A stretch of 64,000 nucleotides of DNA from Heloderma charlesbogerti (lineage: Eukaryota > Chordata > Lepidosauria > Squamata > Helodermatidae). Numbering within the stretch: position 1 is the stretch's first letter; every line of letters starts with the position of its first letter. Positions 8,997 to 19,152 of the stretch are shown one piece after another. A model generated the notes under the pieces. It was given only the letters and a program-made list of their open reading frames with translations, made no database searches and had not been told where the DNA came from. Where the stretch lies: NCBI GenBank assembly GCA_026122225.1, contig JANEZZ010001905.1, positions 2,356,001-2,420,000 of the forward strand, read 5' to 3'. The position numbers were made by a program, and so were the translations under genes.

Positions 8997-9811
8997 ATTG
9001 GAGCTGTGCACAAAAGCTCTCTCAAAATGGGCGGAGAGAAATTCGGGGGACAATTTCACCAAATTTCTCCAAGGGGAGGAGAAACTCTCCAACAGTTTCT
9101 CACAGGTAGGGCTCACCATTGGCGGGGGTTGTTCCATGGCTCCTTCTTCTTTTTCCTAAAGGTTTTTCTTTTTCTCTTTGCACTGGCAACTGTGTCAGCA
9201 CCCTGGTCCCCATTTCTCCTCCTCCACAGTGCAGGTGTGAGCGGGAAGTGTTGCATCCAGCTCCAGGGAAGAGGTGGAGAAAGTGCTGTGACAAAACCTG
9301 TCTTCTAATTTCCTGAAAGTTTTCTTCTCCCGTGAAAGAGGCCTCCATTGTTCTGCCTCATTCTCAAGGCATTTTATAACTGATTTTTGTGCTGTTTTTG
9401 AGCTTACCTAACCACTGTGAGGCGGCTGAGGGTGATGCCTATATGTCTTTTTTTCTTTTCTATTGCATATCTCCCCATTGCTCTGCAGCCTCCCAGGCTG
9501 CCTGCACTTCCTGATCTGAAAAACCCCTATGGGAGGAATTATTTCATGATGCCTTCCCCTGGGCTTTAAGTGTGGGACGCCAAGGAGGTAAACGCCGCTG
9601 GAGCAATAATTGTACAATGAAAGTGCAGGACACTGATGCACACTCCTTGGCCACCTCATAAGTAAGGTAAGCACAAGAAACCCAAACTCCACCCATGAAA
9701 ATTTCTCTGAAATTTTCTTCTCCTTTGAATTTCTTTGGGAAACCATTTCATTTCTTTCAGATTGAATGAGAACAGTTGAAAAAAATGTGGGAGAAATTTT
9801 CAGCAAAGTGC
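8997..9811. mobile_element. Candidate hAT-like element, 815 bp
   Basis: Flanked by a perfect 8-bp direct repeat TAGTAATA (8989-8996 and 9812-9819). Interior ends are rich in GAAATTTCTCC-type words that recur in inverted order near both termini. The very ends are poorly conserved, so the TSD is the main support. No transposase frame. Confidence 0.5.
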
Positions 9812-9819
9812 TAGTAATA

Positions 9820-10142
9820 CTCAGTTTAAAGGGCCTCTAAGGTAAGTTATACACGCCAAAGGCACAAAGCCCTTAGAGCCAAAACAAATGAGGATTGTGA
9901 ATAGCACTGTGTTGTTGACAATGTGGTCTGAGGTGTAAAGCAACCACAACAAGGGCTTTTAACGTATGCAGCTGTTTTGCAATTGAATCTTTTATCTTGA
10001 CAGGACGTGTAACGGTGTCCGCTGCCTTTCTTGCACTCCTTCCCTTTCCCTCTTGGTTTGAGATTGTGCCCTCCTTGGCAACAGAGATCCTTCTATGTTG
10101 CCTATGGAATTCTGTAAGGCACCATCTACACCAGGAAAGGCG
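9820..10142. other. No recognisable feature
   Basis: Short frames only. Confidence 0.5.
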
Positions 10143-10308
10143 AGTCATCTCCGCCCATCACCTATGCCTCTTCGGGCCATCCTAGTTCCCACTGAAATGC
10201 ATCACCAGAATGCTATTGGCGATCAACTGTCTTTTGCCAGGTCTTAAGAGGGTTTGCCACAGGGCACAGCCAGAAATCTTAGCATTGAGAATTATGGAGT
10301 CAGGAGGC
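10143..10308. repeat. Old repeat, copy without BovB (empty site)
   Basis: Aligns across its length with 1,257-1,352 joined to 2,741-2,805. It lacks the 1.37-kb BovB, so it shows what the target looked like before insertion. Confidence 0.78.
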
Positions 10309-10310
10309 AA

Positions 10311-10425
10311 CGTGTGGCTCTCTGGATGATTTGGCGTACAACTCCCGTCATCATTCACCATTGGCTATGCTGGCAAGGGCTGCTGGGAGTTGTACACCAA
10401 AACATCCAGAGGGTTACAAGTTGCC
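10311..10425. mobile_element. Foldback MITE, hAT-C-like variant
   Basis: Inverted arms CTCTCTGGATGATTTGG / CCAAAACATCCAGAGGG and GTACAACTCCCGTCAT / CTGGGAGTTGTAC. A variant of the hAT-C hairpin family. Confidence 0.6.
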
Positions 10426-11914
10426 CCCCCCCCCGATCCACACACCGCAGGGGCAACCTTCATCCATCAGAGGCCTTCTGTACAGCCCGCCACAGACATG
10501 CATTCACACCGCTCCCCCCCCCCCCGCCCTGCTCCTCATGCAGGGGCATCATTTAAAAGGGCAAGACAGTGTGTGAAATCTCTTCTCCATTTAAATCTTC
10601 CCCACCCAGCTGACTGGCAAGGGAGGAAGTGTGATGTGGTCTTAGTGTGCAGGAAGGGAAGGTTGAAACCTCCACATCCACGTGCGCTGGGGGGGGGTGA
10701 CCCAGTGTGTGTGCACCTGAGTGCTTGCATGGCACAGCCCCTGTCCCACTGCCTATTGCGGAATGCAGACCTCCATGGCAAAAGGGTTGCCCACCCCTGA
10801 TCTGCATCATTGGCAGGGTATAAAATGCATTATTGCTACTACAGTGCTATCCACGTACTTTGCACTTTATGGCCAACTTCAGAAGCCAACAATAGAGGGG
10901 CATCTTCCCCAGAGAACCTACAAGCCAGCCCTACAGAATGAAACAAGAAAAGCTTAGAAACTACTCCTGTGCCCCATATATCAGATTTACCTGGAATATA
11001 AAAACACCCAAATAGTCTTGCTATATCAAACCCAGAGCCCCCGAGAGGCTGCACTTTCGCAATGCATCCCTTGTCTTTTGTGCTTTGGACACAAGTGTAA
11101 CACAGATGGTGCCTTGTTAAGAGCGCAAAGTGAAGTAAATGACCTTGCAGAAATATCCCTTGCAGAAAAGGCATTCAACCTGATGGTATGAAATCTCTTT
11201 TTGACCAATGTTCCATATCACTCCAACTTGAGATGGCCTGACCCAGTCCTGCAAAGTCTGTCACCTTGAGGTTTCTCTCTACCCACACCTAAAACCCCTT
11301 TGGTTACCCACTTTGTAACCAGAACTGTCTAGAGGTTCCACAGTCCCATACCCTGCAGCCTTTGACACAGAAAAACAGATACAATCTGTATATTTCACAC
11401 ACATGGATTTTGCAACATAGGCCTTAACCAGCCAAACAAGTGAGGAATCTGAAAATCTGCACAGCAGTCTGGAAATCTACATTTCAAAACAGAAATCCCA
11501 CTTACCCACCCCGCCACCTTTTCACATTGATGTGTCATCAACCTGCACATTTTGATCACATTTGCAGTTCTTTGTCATAAATTTGCACATAGCATCTCAC
11601 TACCTGGCCACTTAAATAGACACAATTTCAACCTGGCAAAGTTATGAGTTCCAGTTTCCAAGTGGGACAACCTGAACCGTGTCGGCCAAATGAGGCCAAC
11701 TGACAGAGAAGCTCCAAGATGTATTGGGTCTAAAGCCAATGCACACCAGCAACAAAGACTGGAGACAGTTTTCTCTTGCAGCATGTTATTATGACAGAAG
11801 CATCACTGTGCATGGCCTACACACTCCTCCCACTGTCATCTCTGCTAACTTAAAACCTGCCATACCAGTTGGCAACGATGCCTTTGTCTTTCTGCCTTCC
11901 CATCTCTTAAAAAC
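10426..11914. other. No recognisable gene; C homopolymers
   Basis: Poly-C runs near 10,426 and 10,514. Neither strand shows a recognisable frame or repeat family. Confidence 0.5.
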
Positions 11915-11984
11915 AGTTGTCTTTCCCCAGCCACATGTGGACAGAAAGCACACAATCCTTCATTTGGGGCACGTCTCCTTTTGC

Positions 11985-12075
11985 AAAATGCACCACCCAT
12001 CTGCTCTTTTCATCTTTGGCTGCCCTTTCCTGCGCCTTTTCCAGCTCTGTTACATCTATGGCCATAGCAGCCACA
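11985..12075 (-). mobile_element. CR1 fragment
   Basis: CTTTGGCTGCCCTTTCCTGCG and CCTTTTCCAGCTCTG match the antisense of the CR1 ORF2 segment also seen at 6,750 and 47,100. Confidence 0.55.
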
Positions 12076-12329
12076 TCCCATGACCTGCCAGCTATGCGAA
12101 ACCCCCTTGAAACCTTGCAATCCTAGGTGGGCAACTAAAACCTGGAGTTTTCTCAAGCCTCCAATGAGCCACCACATGAGAGCTCTGTTCAGCCTGCGGG
12201 GGGGGGGGGGGCACAATTTTGTGCAGGCTGCAAAAAGTACCCCATGTCACAGCACACTGGTGTGCGGGGATGGCAATGTTGTGACTGTTTGTGACAAGGA
12301 ACAGGACGGATGTGGACTGAACGAGGGCA

Positions 12330-12480
12330 CACATGTGTAGCTCGGTGGTAGGAGAGCACATGCTCTGCGAGGAGAAGGGCTGGAAAAACTCCTGCCTGCA
12401 TCCCCGGTCCCCGGAGAGCCACTGCTGCCAGTCAGCACCCACAACACCGGGTTAGATGGGCTGATGGTGCGAACCGGGGC
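12330..12480 (+). mobile_element. tRNA-derived SINE
   Basis: Head TGTAGCTCGGTGGTAGGAGAGC (A-box-like), then GGAGAGCCACTGCTGCCAGTCA and GTTAGATGGGCTGATGG, the body shared with copies at 17,335 and 25,815. Decayed. Confidence 0.65.
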
Positions 12481-12638
12481 AGCGCCGCGCCAGAGGCCCC
12501 TCTTTTGCACATGGGGAAAGGCGGAGATGCACAGCCCTGTCCCTTCCCCCTCCCCGCCCCACGCGCGGAATGCCCGTCCCCGCTGAGCGCAGGCCGCGCC
12601 TCTCTGGCACATCAAAAGCTGCCTGGTGCGGAGTCGCA

Positions 12639-12754
12639 GGGCAGTATCCGGTGTGAGACCGACTTAGAGTAGAACCATTTCGATGAATGGGGCTGAAGTT
12701 AGCCGTGCATTTCAACGGGCCTACTCTACGCAAGGCTGACGCCGGATACTGCCC
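12639..12754. mobile_element. Foldback MITE with perfect 13-bp terminal inverted repeats
   Basis: Starts GGGCAGTATCCGG and ends CCGGATACTGCCC, an exact inverted pair. Sub-terminal arms (TTAGAGTAGA / CTACTCTACG) are also inverted. 116 bp, no coding. No convincing TSD (GCA versus GGA). It lies immediately beside the CpG island. Confidence 0.7.
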
Positions 12755-12759
12755 GGAGG

Positions 12760-13570
12760 CCCCGCGCCCCCCTCGCTCAACGGTGCCTCCTCGCCCCAGA
12801 GGGGCTGGGGTTTTGTTTCGCCCCCCCACGTCTTGAGGCCATCTGGGGGGCTGAAGCTGGGGCCCCCCGCACGCAGCGCGGCTGCCCCTCCCGAGGCGCG
12901 CCCCGCGCCCCCGCTCTGCGCCCCCCTCCCCGGCGCGACGGCGCTCGGCCCGCTCCCCCGGCCCCCGCGGACGCCTGGCGGCCCCGGCCTCCCCGGCCCG
13001 CCTCCCGCGCGGGGGGCGCCCGCTCCTCGCCCTCGCGGAGCCCGTGCGCGGAGCGCGGGGGGGCTGCGCCGCCGGCCCTGCGCGCGCCCCGCCCCCACTG
13101 CGGACCAGCGCCCGCCAGGAGCGGCGCCCCCGGCTGCTGCGGGCCGCGCGCCGAGGCTGGCCGGGGCCGGGCGGGGCCGGGGCGGGGGCGCGGCGCCTGC
13201 CATACCTGCGCCGGGCGGCAGGAGCGGGCGGCGCGGGGCCCGCGGAGCCTCGGGCGGCGGCGGCGAGCAGGCGGAGCCGGCGGCGGGGGCGCCTCGGCGG
13301 CAGGCGGCCAGCCTCCGCCCCGCGCCGCCTTCGCTCCGCCCGCGAGCGGCGAGGCCGGCAGCCGAGGGGCGGGCGGCAGCGGCGCGGCCGCCGCTCCGGG
13401 CCCGCCGCCGTCCCGTCCCGTCCCGTCCCGTCCCCGGCCGCGCGCCCCCCGCGCGCCCGGCCTTGTCGCGGACTCGCCGCCCCCGAGCAGAGCGCGGCTG
13501 CCGCGGGGCGCCCGGCGGGCTTCTGCCTGTTCCGGCGGCAGCGCCTCTGTCCGGGGGGGGGGGGTCATTC
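12760..13570. promoter_or_regulatory. CpG island, candidate promoter/first exon
   Basis: About 800 bp of extreme G+C with undepleted CpG, several GGGCGG/CCGCCC boxes and a CCCGT pentamer repeat (about 13,409-13,432). This is the only such region in the window, and CpG islands of this size normally mark vertebrate promoters. Long open frames exist on both strands, as expected from stop-poor GC-rich DNA, so no protein can be called. A splice-donor match on the minus strand at 13,205 suggests one possible gene orientation. Confidence 0.75.
13201..13208 (-). promoter_or_regulatory. Candidate splice donor CAG|GTATGG
   Basis: On the minus strand the CpG island contains CGCAG|GTATGG with the exon ending at 13,206. 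It could end a first exon running from about 13,570. Donor matches occur by chance, so this is weak on its own. Confidence 0.25.
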
Positions 13571-13571
13571 A

Positions 13572-13768
13572 TTGTTATCGTTACATTTATATCCTCTCCG
13601 CCCCGCACCCCTTGCAAGGAGCCCGAGGCGTGTCTCATGCCCCCCTCCTCTCCATTTTATCCTCGCAACACCCCTGTGAGGCTGAGAGTCGGCGACTGGC
13701 CCCAAGGCACCCAGGGAGCTTCCTGGCCGAGCGGGGACTCGAACTCCGGCCCAGCGCCCCCAGTAAGC
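13572..13768 (-). mobile_element. MIR-like tRNA SINE with L2-type tail
   Basis: The antisense matches copies at 14,040 and 29,735: CACCCCTGTGAGGCTGAGAG, CGACTGGCCCCAAGG, GGGGACTCGAACTCCGG (B box). It sits at the edge of the CpG island and is unusually rich in CpG. Confidence 0.75.
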
Positions 13769-13769
13769 A

Positions 13770-14035
13770 AGAGAAGACGGATGGCATGGTGCGGGGAACG
13801 AACCAAGCCGTTACTCCATAAATTAGCGTGGGGAATGGGGGCGCGGGGCGCAGTCCCTTGTGGTTGTTTCTTGCTCCACCTCTTTTAATGGGCGCCACGC
13901 AGATCGGTGCCCATGGCATGTCCGACGGGCTATGAGAGGAGTACCGAGGATGAGATACGCAAAGGCAGTTTGTGCACTACTTAAAGCAGCATGCACATGT
14001 CTCTTGTGTCGATTTCAACACCACTGAGTTTACAA
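13770..14035. other. No recognisable feature
   Basis: Short unique segment between two SINE copies. Confidence 0.5.
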
Positions 14036-14039
14036 TCTT

Positions 14040-14265
14040 ATTTCTATTGTTACATTCATGTCCTGCCATTGTTCCTCCCTCAAGGAACCCAAGGCAGCTG
14101 GCATGGTCCTCTTCCTCCTTCCCATTTCATCTTCACAACACCCCGGTGAGGCTGAGAGTCAGCGACTGGCCCCAAGGGATTCAGTGTGCTTCATGGCAGA
14201 GTGGGGACTAGAACCCGGATCTCCTGGGCCCCAGTGCAACACTCTAACCACTACACTACACTACC
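14040..14265 (-). mobile_element. MIR-like tRNA SINE with L2-type tail
   Basis: The reverse complement has a tRNA head (GTAGTGGTTAGAGTG, then GGGTTCTAGTCCCC), a core with GTTGTGAAGATGAAATGGG and a tail with CTTGGGTTCCTTGAGG. Closely similar to 13,572. Confidence 0.8.
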
Positions 14266-14559
14266 CTGGCTCTCATACCCCTCCTGCTCCACCCGTTATA
14301 ATGCCAGAAAAAGAGCCCCTGCTAGGTGGGACCAAAGGACAGCACATCTTGCCCCACATCCTATTTCCCACAGTGGGCAGTGCATGGAGGCCCCAGCGCG
14401 CCCCATTCTGGAACTCCGAGGTTCCACCACTTTGCCACGCTGAGTAACAGCTGCCAAGAGGCCACCCGCCCTCACCTCGCAGCAAGCCAGCAGCCCATCC
14501 CTCGCCAAGTCTGGGGGCAGCAAATTCCCCCAGTCTGCCATGCTTTGTCCCACCAGGCT

Positions 14560-15910
14560 GCCTCTTCTTCTCATCCCGACCTTCTCTGTCCCCTCCTTTC
14601 TTCTCTCCTTTCTTTGCCTTTACCACATCCGTCTCCTTTCTAAGCTGGAGTACTTTGTTTTGTCCAGTTTTCATTCACTCATTTCTTTGGAGCTTTCCTT
14701 TATTTTATGCTTTTCTAACCCCGCCTCCTCCATATCTCCTTCAATCTCCATTTCCCACTTGGGGGGTGGGGGGGGGATAGATCTCTCCTCCATCCTGCCT
14801 GTCAGCACTATAATCTGTCCTGTCTGTGCTACCTTCATTCTCCACCCCTTTATATTTATTTTACCCTTTATCCTCCTCTTCTGCCCGCCATCATCTGATC
14901 TTCCTTTCTCGTGTTTTGGCTTTCACTTCCCCCTTTTTCTACCAGTCGCTTTGCTCCGGTCTCTCTGCTCCCTTCTTTCTCTCTTGTACCTGCCTCTCTT
15001 CTCTCACCCTCCGTCATGTTCATCCTATTCTTCCTTCTCCATCTGCTTCTCTCCTACTTCCTCCCCATTAACTAATACCCTTCTCTCCATCCATTCTCAT
15101 CATTTTCTTTGATTCTTCACCACATTCCTTTTTCAGCTGCAAGTTTTCTTTCCTCCTGCTTTATCTTTTCCCCACCCCGCCTCACCTTTTCCCATCAGGG
15201 GCCCCACCTTTTCATTTTATTGTATTCCAGTGGGGCTCGTGCATTTCACCACTGTGTGAAAGGCAGAACACCAGCCAGTGCAGCTGTGCGTCTCCCCCGG
15301 GATGAAGCTGCAGGGATGCAAAGCTCTTTCTTAATGCCCTGCCCCTTACCCTCATCTGGGATAAAGTCTAATGATACGAAATAAAACAAAATCTAAGCCC
15401 ATGTGACTACATTTACTCATACTCACCCCTCATTACCTTTGCCTCTCTCATTCCACTCTTCCTTTTGTGGGCCCTCTCTCCCTCCCTCCCTCCTGTCTGT
15501 CTTTAGACTGTAAGCTCCTTGGGGCAGGGAAGGGAACTGTCTTTTTGCTTTGGTTATTCTGAAAAGCAACATCATGGTACTGCATCAATAATACAAGGTT
15601 GAATTTCTGCAGCAGTCTAAGGCACTGCCAAAAATGGGAAGTGATTCAGCAACACCATTTCTTGCTCCCATTCATTCGTCCATCCTTCTCTCCCTCTCCT
15701 GCCTCTGCCATGGTCTGCCTTGCCCTTCTCCACTTTTCAAGCACTCCTCATCCTTTTCCTCTCTCCAGCTCTTTAACTCCTTCCCCCACCCCCACCCCGA
15801 TTCTCCCTTTGCATTTCTCCTCCTAGATTACTCCTTCCTTCTACGTTTCCTGGCCCTTGGCTTGCTCCCTTCACTTCTCCTGGCCTACCCTCCTGCCCTC
15901 CTCGAGCTCT
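14560..15910 (+). repeat. Pyrimidine-rich tract, about 1.3 kb
   Basis: The plus strand is overwhelmingly C and T (CTTCCTT, TCTCC and CCTTTT words), broken by a short G run at 14,761-14,776 and mixed sequence at about 15,225-15,420 and 15,500-15,660. Long plus frames here are an artefact of stop-poor CT sequence. The strand bias could support triplex formation. Confidence 0.7.
15500..15600 (+). mobile_element. Possible ancient L2/MIR-type tail
   Basis: AGACTGTAAGCTCCTTGGGG then AGGGAACTGTCTTTTTG resembles the 3' region of old L2/MIR elements in amniotes. Short, low confidence. Confidence 0.4.
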
Positions 15911-16374
15911 CCATCTCCTGCCACCCCTCACATATGCACACCTTACCTGGCCTCTTTCCCTTCACACCAGGTGAATCCTTGCAAAGCACGCAGAACCACA
16001 GGGAAGGGTCTCCAGATCAGCCCCCAAAAGAAAAAGTGAAACTTTTGCTTGAGCTTCTGCTCTTGGGCTAATGTCTCCCCCCTGCCTCTCCTCAGCCCCC
16101 TTTGAACCTCCTCCTGGACTTTACCCAAAGCACTGGCTTCAGACTGACGTCAGGATCCCGAATTCCTGTGTTTCCCTGAAGGCGGTTTTGACCATGTAAG
16201 GCATGGGGATGGCAAATTTGCATTGCCAGAGGAAAAAGAGAGAGAACGCCAGAAAACCCTCTGCAAGGGGCTGGGATGGAGTGCCTGGGGTCGTGCCCAG
16301 TCCGACAGGCGGCTTTCCCATCCGAGACTTCTAGACACAGCCCAGACTTCTCCCCAGACATAAGGGGCTTAAAA
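15911..16374. other. No recognisable feature
   Basis: Overlapping short frames on both strands without motifs. Confidence 0.5.
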
Positions 16375-16478
16375 CAGCCTTCTCCATCCTGGCACCCTCC
16401 AGAAGTGCTGGGACTATCTCCCATTGCCCCCAGCCAGAAGCATTGGCCACGCTGCCTGGAGAGGATGGGAGAAGGCTG
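16375..16478. mobile_element. hAT-C foldback MITE
   Basis: Starts CAGCCTTCTCCATCCTGG and ends GGATGGGAGAAGGCTG, clear inverted termini. No TSD visible. Confidence 0.7.
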
Positions 16479-16589
16479 AATCCTGGGTGCTGTGAACTTG
16501 GGCCTGATTTGAAATGTCGCTTGAAAAAATGTTTCCCTTGAAAAAAGCATTCTGGGATGTGATGCCATATCTGATGCCTTAACGGCTTC

Positions 16590-16740
16590 CAGCCTGGGTG
16601 GCTTTAGAAAAAGGATTCGATTGGATTCCCAGAGGCCTGTTGAAGGAATGGCTCTTTGTAATCCACCCAGAGAGCTTTGGCTATTGGACAGTATAGAAAC
16701 GGAATGAATGAGCCAACGAATGACTGACTGACTCAGTGTA
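16590..16740 (+). mobile_element. LINE L2 3' tail
   Basis: ATCCACCCAGAGAGCTTTGG then TATTGGACAGTATAGAAACGG matches the end of the near-intact L2 at 60.24 kb. 5'-truncated. Confidence 0.75.
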
Positions 16741-16997
16741 ACCTCTCTGCTCAGAGGGAGGATGCATTTCAGTATGGATGCTTAGTCTATAGCAATTCCT
16801 GGGGGTGGCAGTTCCCTTTGTGTGAGGGCTACAGCCTTTAATTGGTTAGATCAATCAATTAAAAAAACTTCTATTGGATAAAAATATTTTTAATTGACTT
16901 AAAAGGCATCAGAAGTTAATCAGGCAGCACATTTTTAAATGCCACACACACACACACAGAGTCACTTTCAAATATACACGGGGAAACAGCGCATGGA

Positions 16998-17152
16998 CTG
17001 AAGTCACATGAGGATGCCACCTTGCTGACACTAAGCAGGTCTGGATCTGGATCTGGTCAGTGCTTGGAGGGGAGACCCCTTGGGAAACTCATGTAGCTAC
17101 CTTGAGTTCCATGAAGAAGAAAGGTGGAATATAAATATAATTTTTAAGAAAT
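16998..17152 (+). mobile_element. 5S rRNA-derived SINE (SINE3-like)
   Basis: The head reads ACTAAGCAGGTCTGG, GGTCAGTGCTTGGAGGGGAG and ACCCCTTGGGAAACTC, which follow the 3' two-thirds of vertebrate 5S rRNA including its internal promoter region. The tail AAGAAAGGTGGAATATAAAT is the LINE-type tail seen on other squamate SINEs. It is a SINE or 5S retropseudogene, not a functional 5S gene, because the 5' part and several bases are altered. Confidence 0.75.
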
Positions 17153-17334
17153 AAAAAATAATTATGTCAAAATCTGTAGATGGGATACAGGAGGGAATGC
17201 TCCGGGGGGGGGGGGTCTCCTGCAACACACATGTGTGCATTATTTAAAAATAAAACCTGCTCCCCCCCGCCACCCCTTTCCAAAACAGTTTTAGTCACAT
17301 GCAGATTTATGCAGCTGTAATCCATTACCTTGGA

Positions 17335-17570
17335 AAGGAGAGACCACTGCCCAGCAGTAGAGCACGTACTTTTATGTGGAAGGTCCTGGGTTCAATTTTA
17401 GGTGGCAGGGAGGGAGAGGAAAGGCCCTTCTCTCCCGAAGACCCTGGAGACTCGCCACCAGTCAGCGTAGCCAGTCCTGGGATGGATGGACAAGCAATCT
17501 GGTGGGATGGGAGGCAGTTTCTGGCCTTCCTATTTCTGCTGTGGGCTGTGCTGCTGCCTCAGGTTGGAAA
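17335..17570 (+). mobile_element. tRNA-derived SINE
   Basis: CAGTAGAGCACGTACTTTT (A-box region), GGTCCTGGGTTCAATTTTAG (B-box region), then GAAGACCCTGGAGACTCGCC and CAGTCAGCGTAGCC typical of the family body. Confidence 0.7.
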
Positions 17571-17599
17571 GGTTCAGAGAGCTGGATTAGGAATGTAAA

Positions 17600-18355
17600 T
17601 TCGGTCCTGTTTAACCTCAAAACCTGCCCCAAATGGGTCTGAAGCATCCCAGGGGATAACCAAGCTAATCCAAACAGACAAACATCACTACAGACACAAC
17701 TGTAAATTGAAATCTATCTAATGTTTTATTTCTGAAAAGTACAAAATTTAACCCTGACGTGATCCGGCAGAGGCAGTGTTTTTTCGGTTCCCGAGTCTTG
17801 GCTTGGGCTCAGGGTCTCACGCATCACCATATTAGGAGTTGGGAAGAAAAATATCCCCAGTGCAAATTGGCCGCTAACTTCCGGCATCTCTGTGTGTGTC
17901 ACTTGGCTCACTTGTGTGAGTGGCCTCAATCCTTTTCCTCTGTAAGCCCTACTTGCAGTGCGGCTGCTCCTTGTTTGTGGCCCCTTGCTGTGGCCTCTAC
18001 CTCAGCGGTCGTGCTTCCCCAGACCGGTGCTCAAGGCCAGCCAACAACCTTCTGCTGCCTGAGGAAAGGGCAAGATGGTGTCCCCACCCATTCCGTGTAC
18101 AACAGAGGTGAGCCTTACTTCAACGCTGGTGGTGGGCCAGCTTCTTCCTGCACCTGTGGGCAGCAGGGTAGCTTAGGGGGTGCCAGGAAGGGCATGTGAC
18201 AGATGTGGCTCTCTTGCCCAACTTCTCGCGGCTGCTGCCTTCACTCTCCAGCGTCTGCTGCCTGAAGTCGTTTCAGCAGTCGAGGCTGCGTGTAGGCCCT
18301 TCACAACTGATACCCCGCTATCACAAAACACGGGACCCCCAAAGGGGGCTTCGTG
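17600..18355. other. No recognisable feature
   Basis: A 146-codon plus frame (17,759-18,199) has no recognisable domain and no supporting splice or promoter context. Left unannotated as a gene. Confidence 0.45.
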
Positions 18356-18363
18356 CTGTACAG

Positions 18364-18711
18364 CAGGTGCGTCAAGCCTCTTTCATCCCAAGGGCTGGAT
18401 TCCATTTTGGAGAAGTCCTTGAGAGCCACGTGGTGGGTGGGGCCAAAGGAGAAAGGGGTGGGCCCAAAAACACCAGCATGCTTTCACTTACAGCTCTTAC
18501 TGTCAATTACATAGCCTTGGGAGAAGAGGCATTGCAACCTTTTAGAATGGGAGAAAAACTGCACAAAAGCCAAGAAACCACCAAACAATCAGCAGCCAGG
18601 GAAAAGGTGTGGCCAGGGGAAAGGCATGGCTGTCTGGGAAACCCCAGAGGGCCAGACTGGGACGTCAGGTGGGCTGGATTTGGCCCACGGTCCTGAGCTT
18701 CTGCTCCCGTG
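18364..18711 (+). mobile_element. hAT-A non-autonomous element with perfect TSD
   Basis: Flanked by CTGTACAG (18,356-18,363 and 18,712-18,719), a perfect 8-bp TSD. Shares its interior with 27,039 and 30,790: CACCAGCAT, CAGCTCTTACTGTCA, TTTTAGAATGGGAGAAAAACTG. Termini follow the hAT pattern CAGG...C(G)GG. No transposase. Confidence 0.85.
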
Positions 18712-19144
18712 CTGTACAGACAAAGTTCACACCCAGAGGTTTTACAAGGTACATTAGGTGGATAATGGCACGCTTTCATGTCAGGCTAAAAGGCTGGATC
18801 TTGCTACAGACAGTGTTGTAATATGATGTAAAACCAAGGTCTCCCAGAATGCTCATGTGCAACACAAACGTCCCTCCTCCACTGTCTCTCCACATGAACA
18901 AGGATCTGGCATTGGCAGAAGCAGCACGATAGAGTTTCAAAGGTGATGGGGCAGGTTGGAGTTTGGCCAGTGAACTGCGTGGGTGGGCTAGCAACAGGTC
19001 CTGGAGGCACAGACAGGTGAGACCAAGGCTGTTCAGAAGGGTTTGACAAAAGGTGGGGCAGGTGTTCTTGAGAAGCGATGAAGCAAGCTATTTGGCCGTT
19101 AGAGGGGAGGGCAGATCCAGAGCAGAGAACAGCCCAGTCCAAGG
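18712..19144. other. No recognisable feature
   Basis: Unique-looking sequence between two hAT elements. Confidence 0.45.
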
Positions 19145-19152
19145 CACAGAGG

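Noticed and set aside
12721..13888. Open frames of 263-351 codons on both strands of the CpG island
   Set aside because: GC-rich DNA lacks stop codons. The translations are Pro/Ala/Arg/Gly low-complexity on both strands with no domain, and two of them run into the SINE at 13,572.
14540..15112. 190-codon plus-strand frame rich in Ser, Leu, Pro, Phe
   Set aside because: Product of a pyrimidine-rich tract, no domain, no context.
16998..17120. Possible functional 5S rRNA gene
   Set aside because: The 5' third is missing, internal bases differ, no terminator run follows, and a LINE-type tail is attached.
17759..18199. 146-codon plus-strand frame with several Cys
   Set aside because: No spacing typical of a zinc finger or secreted protein, no splice context, no repeat of the pattern.
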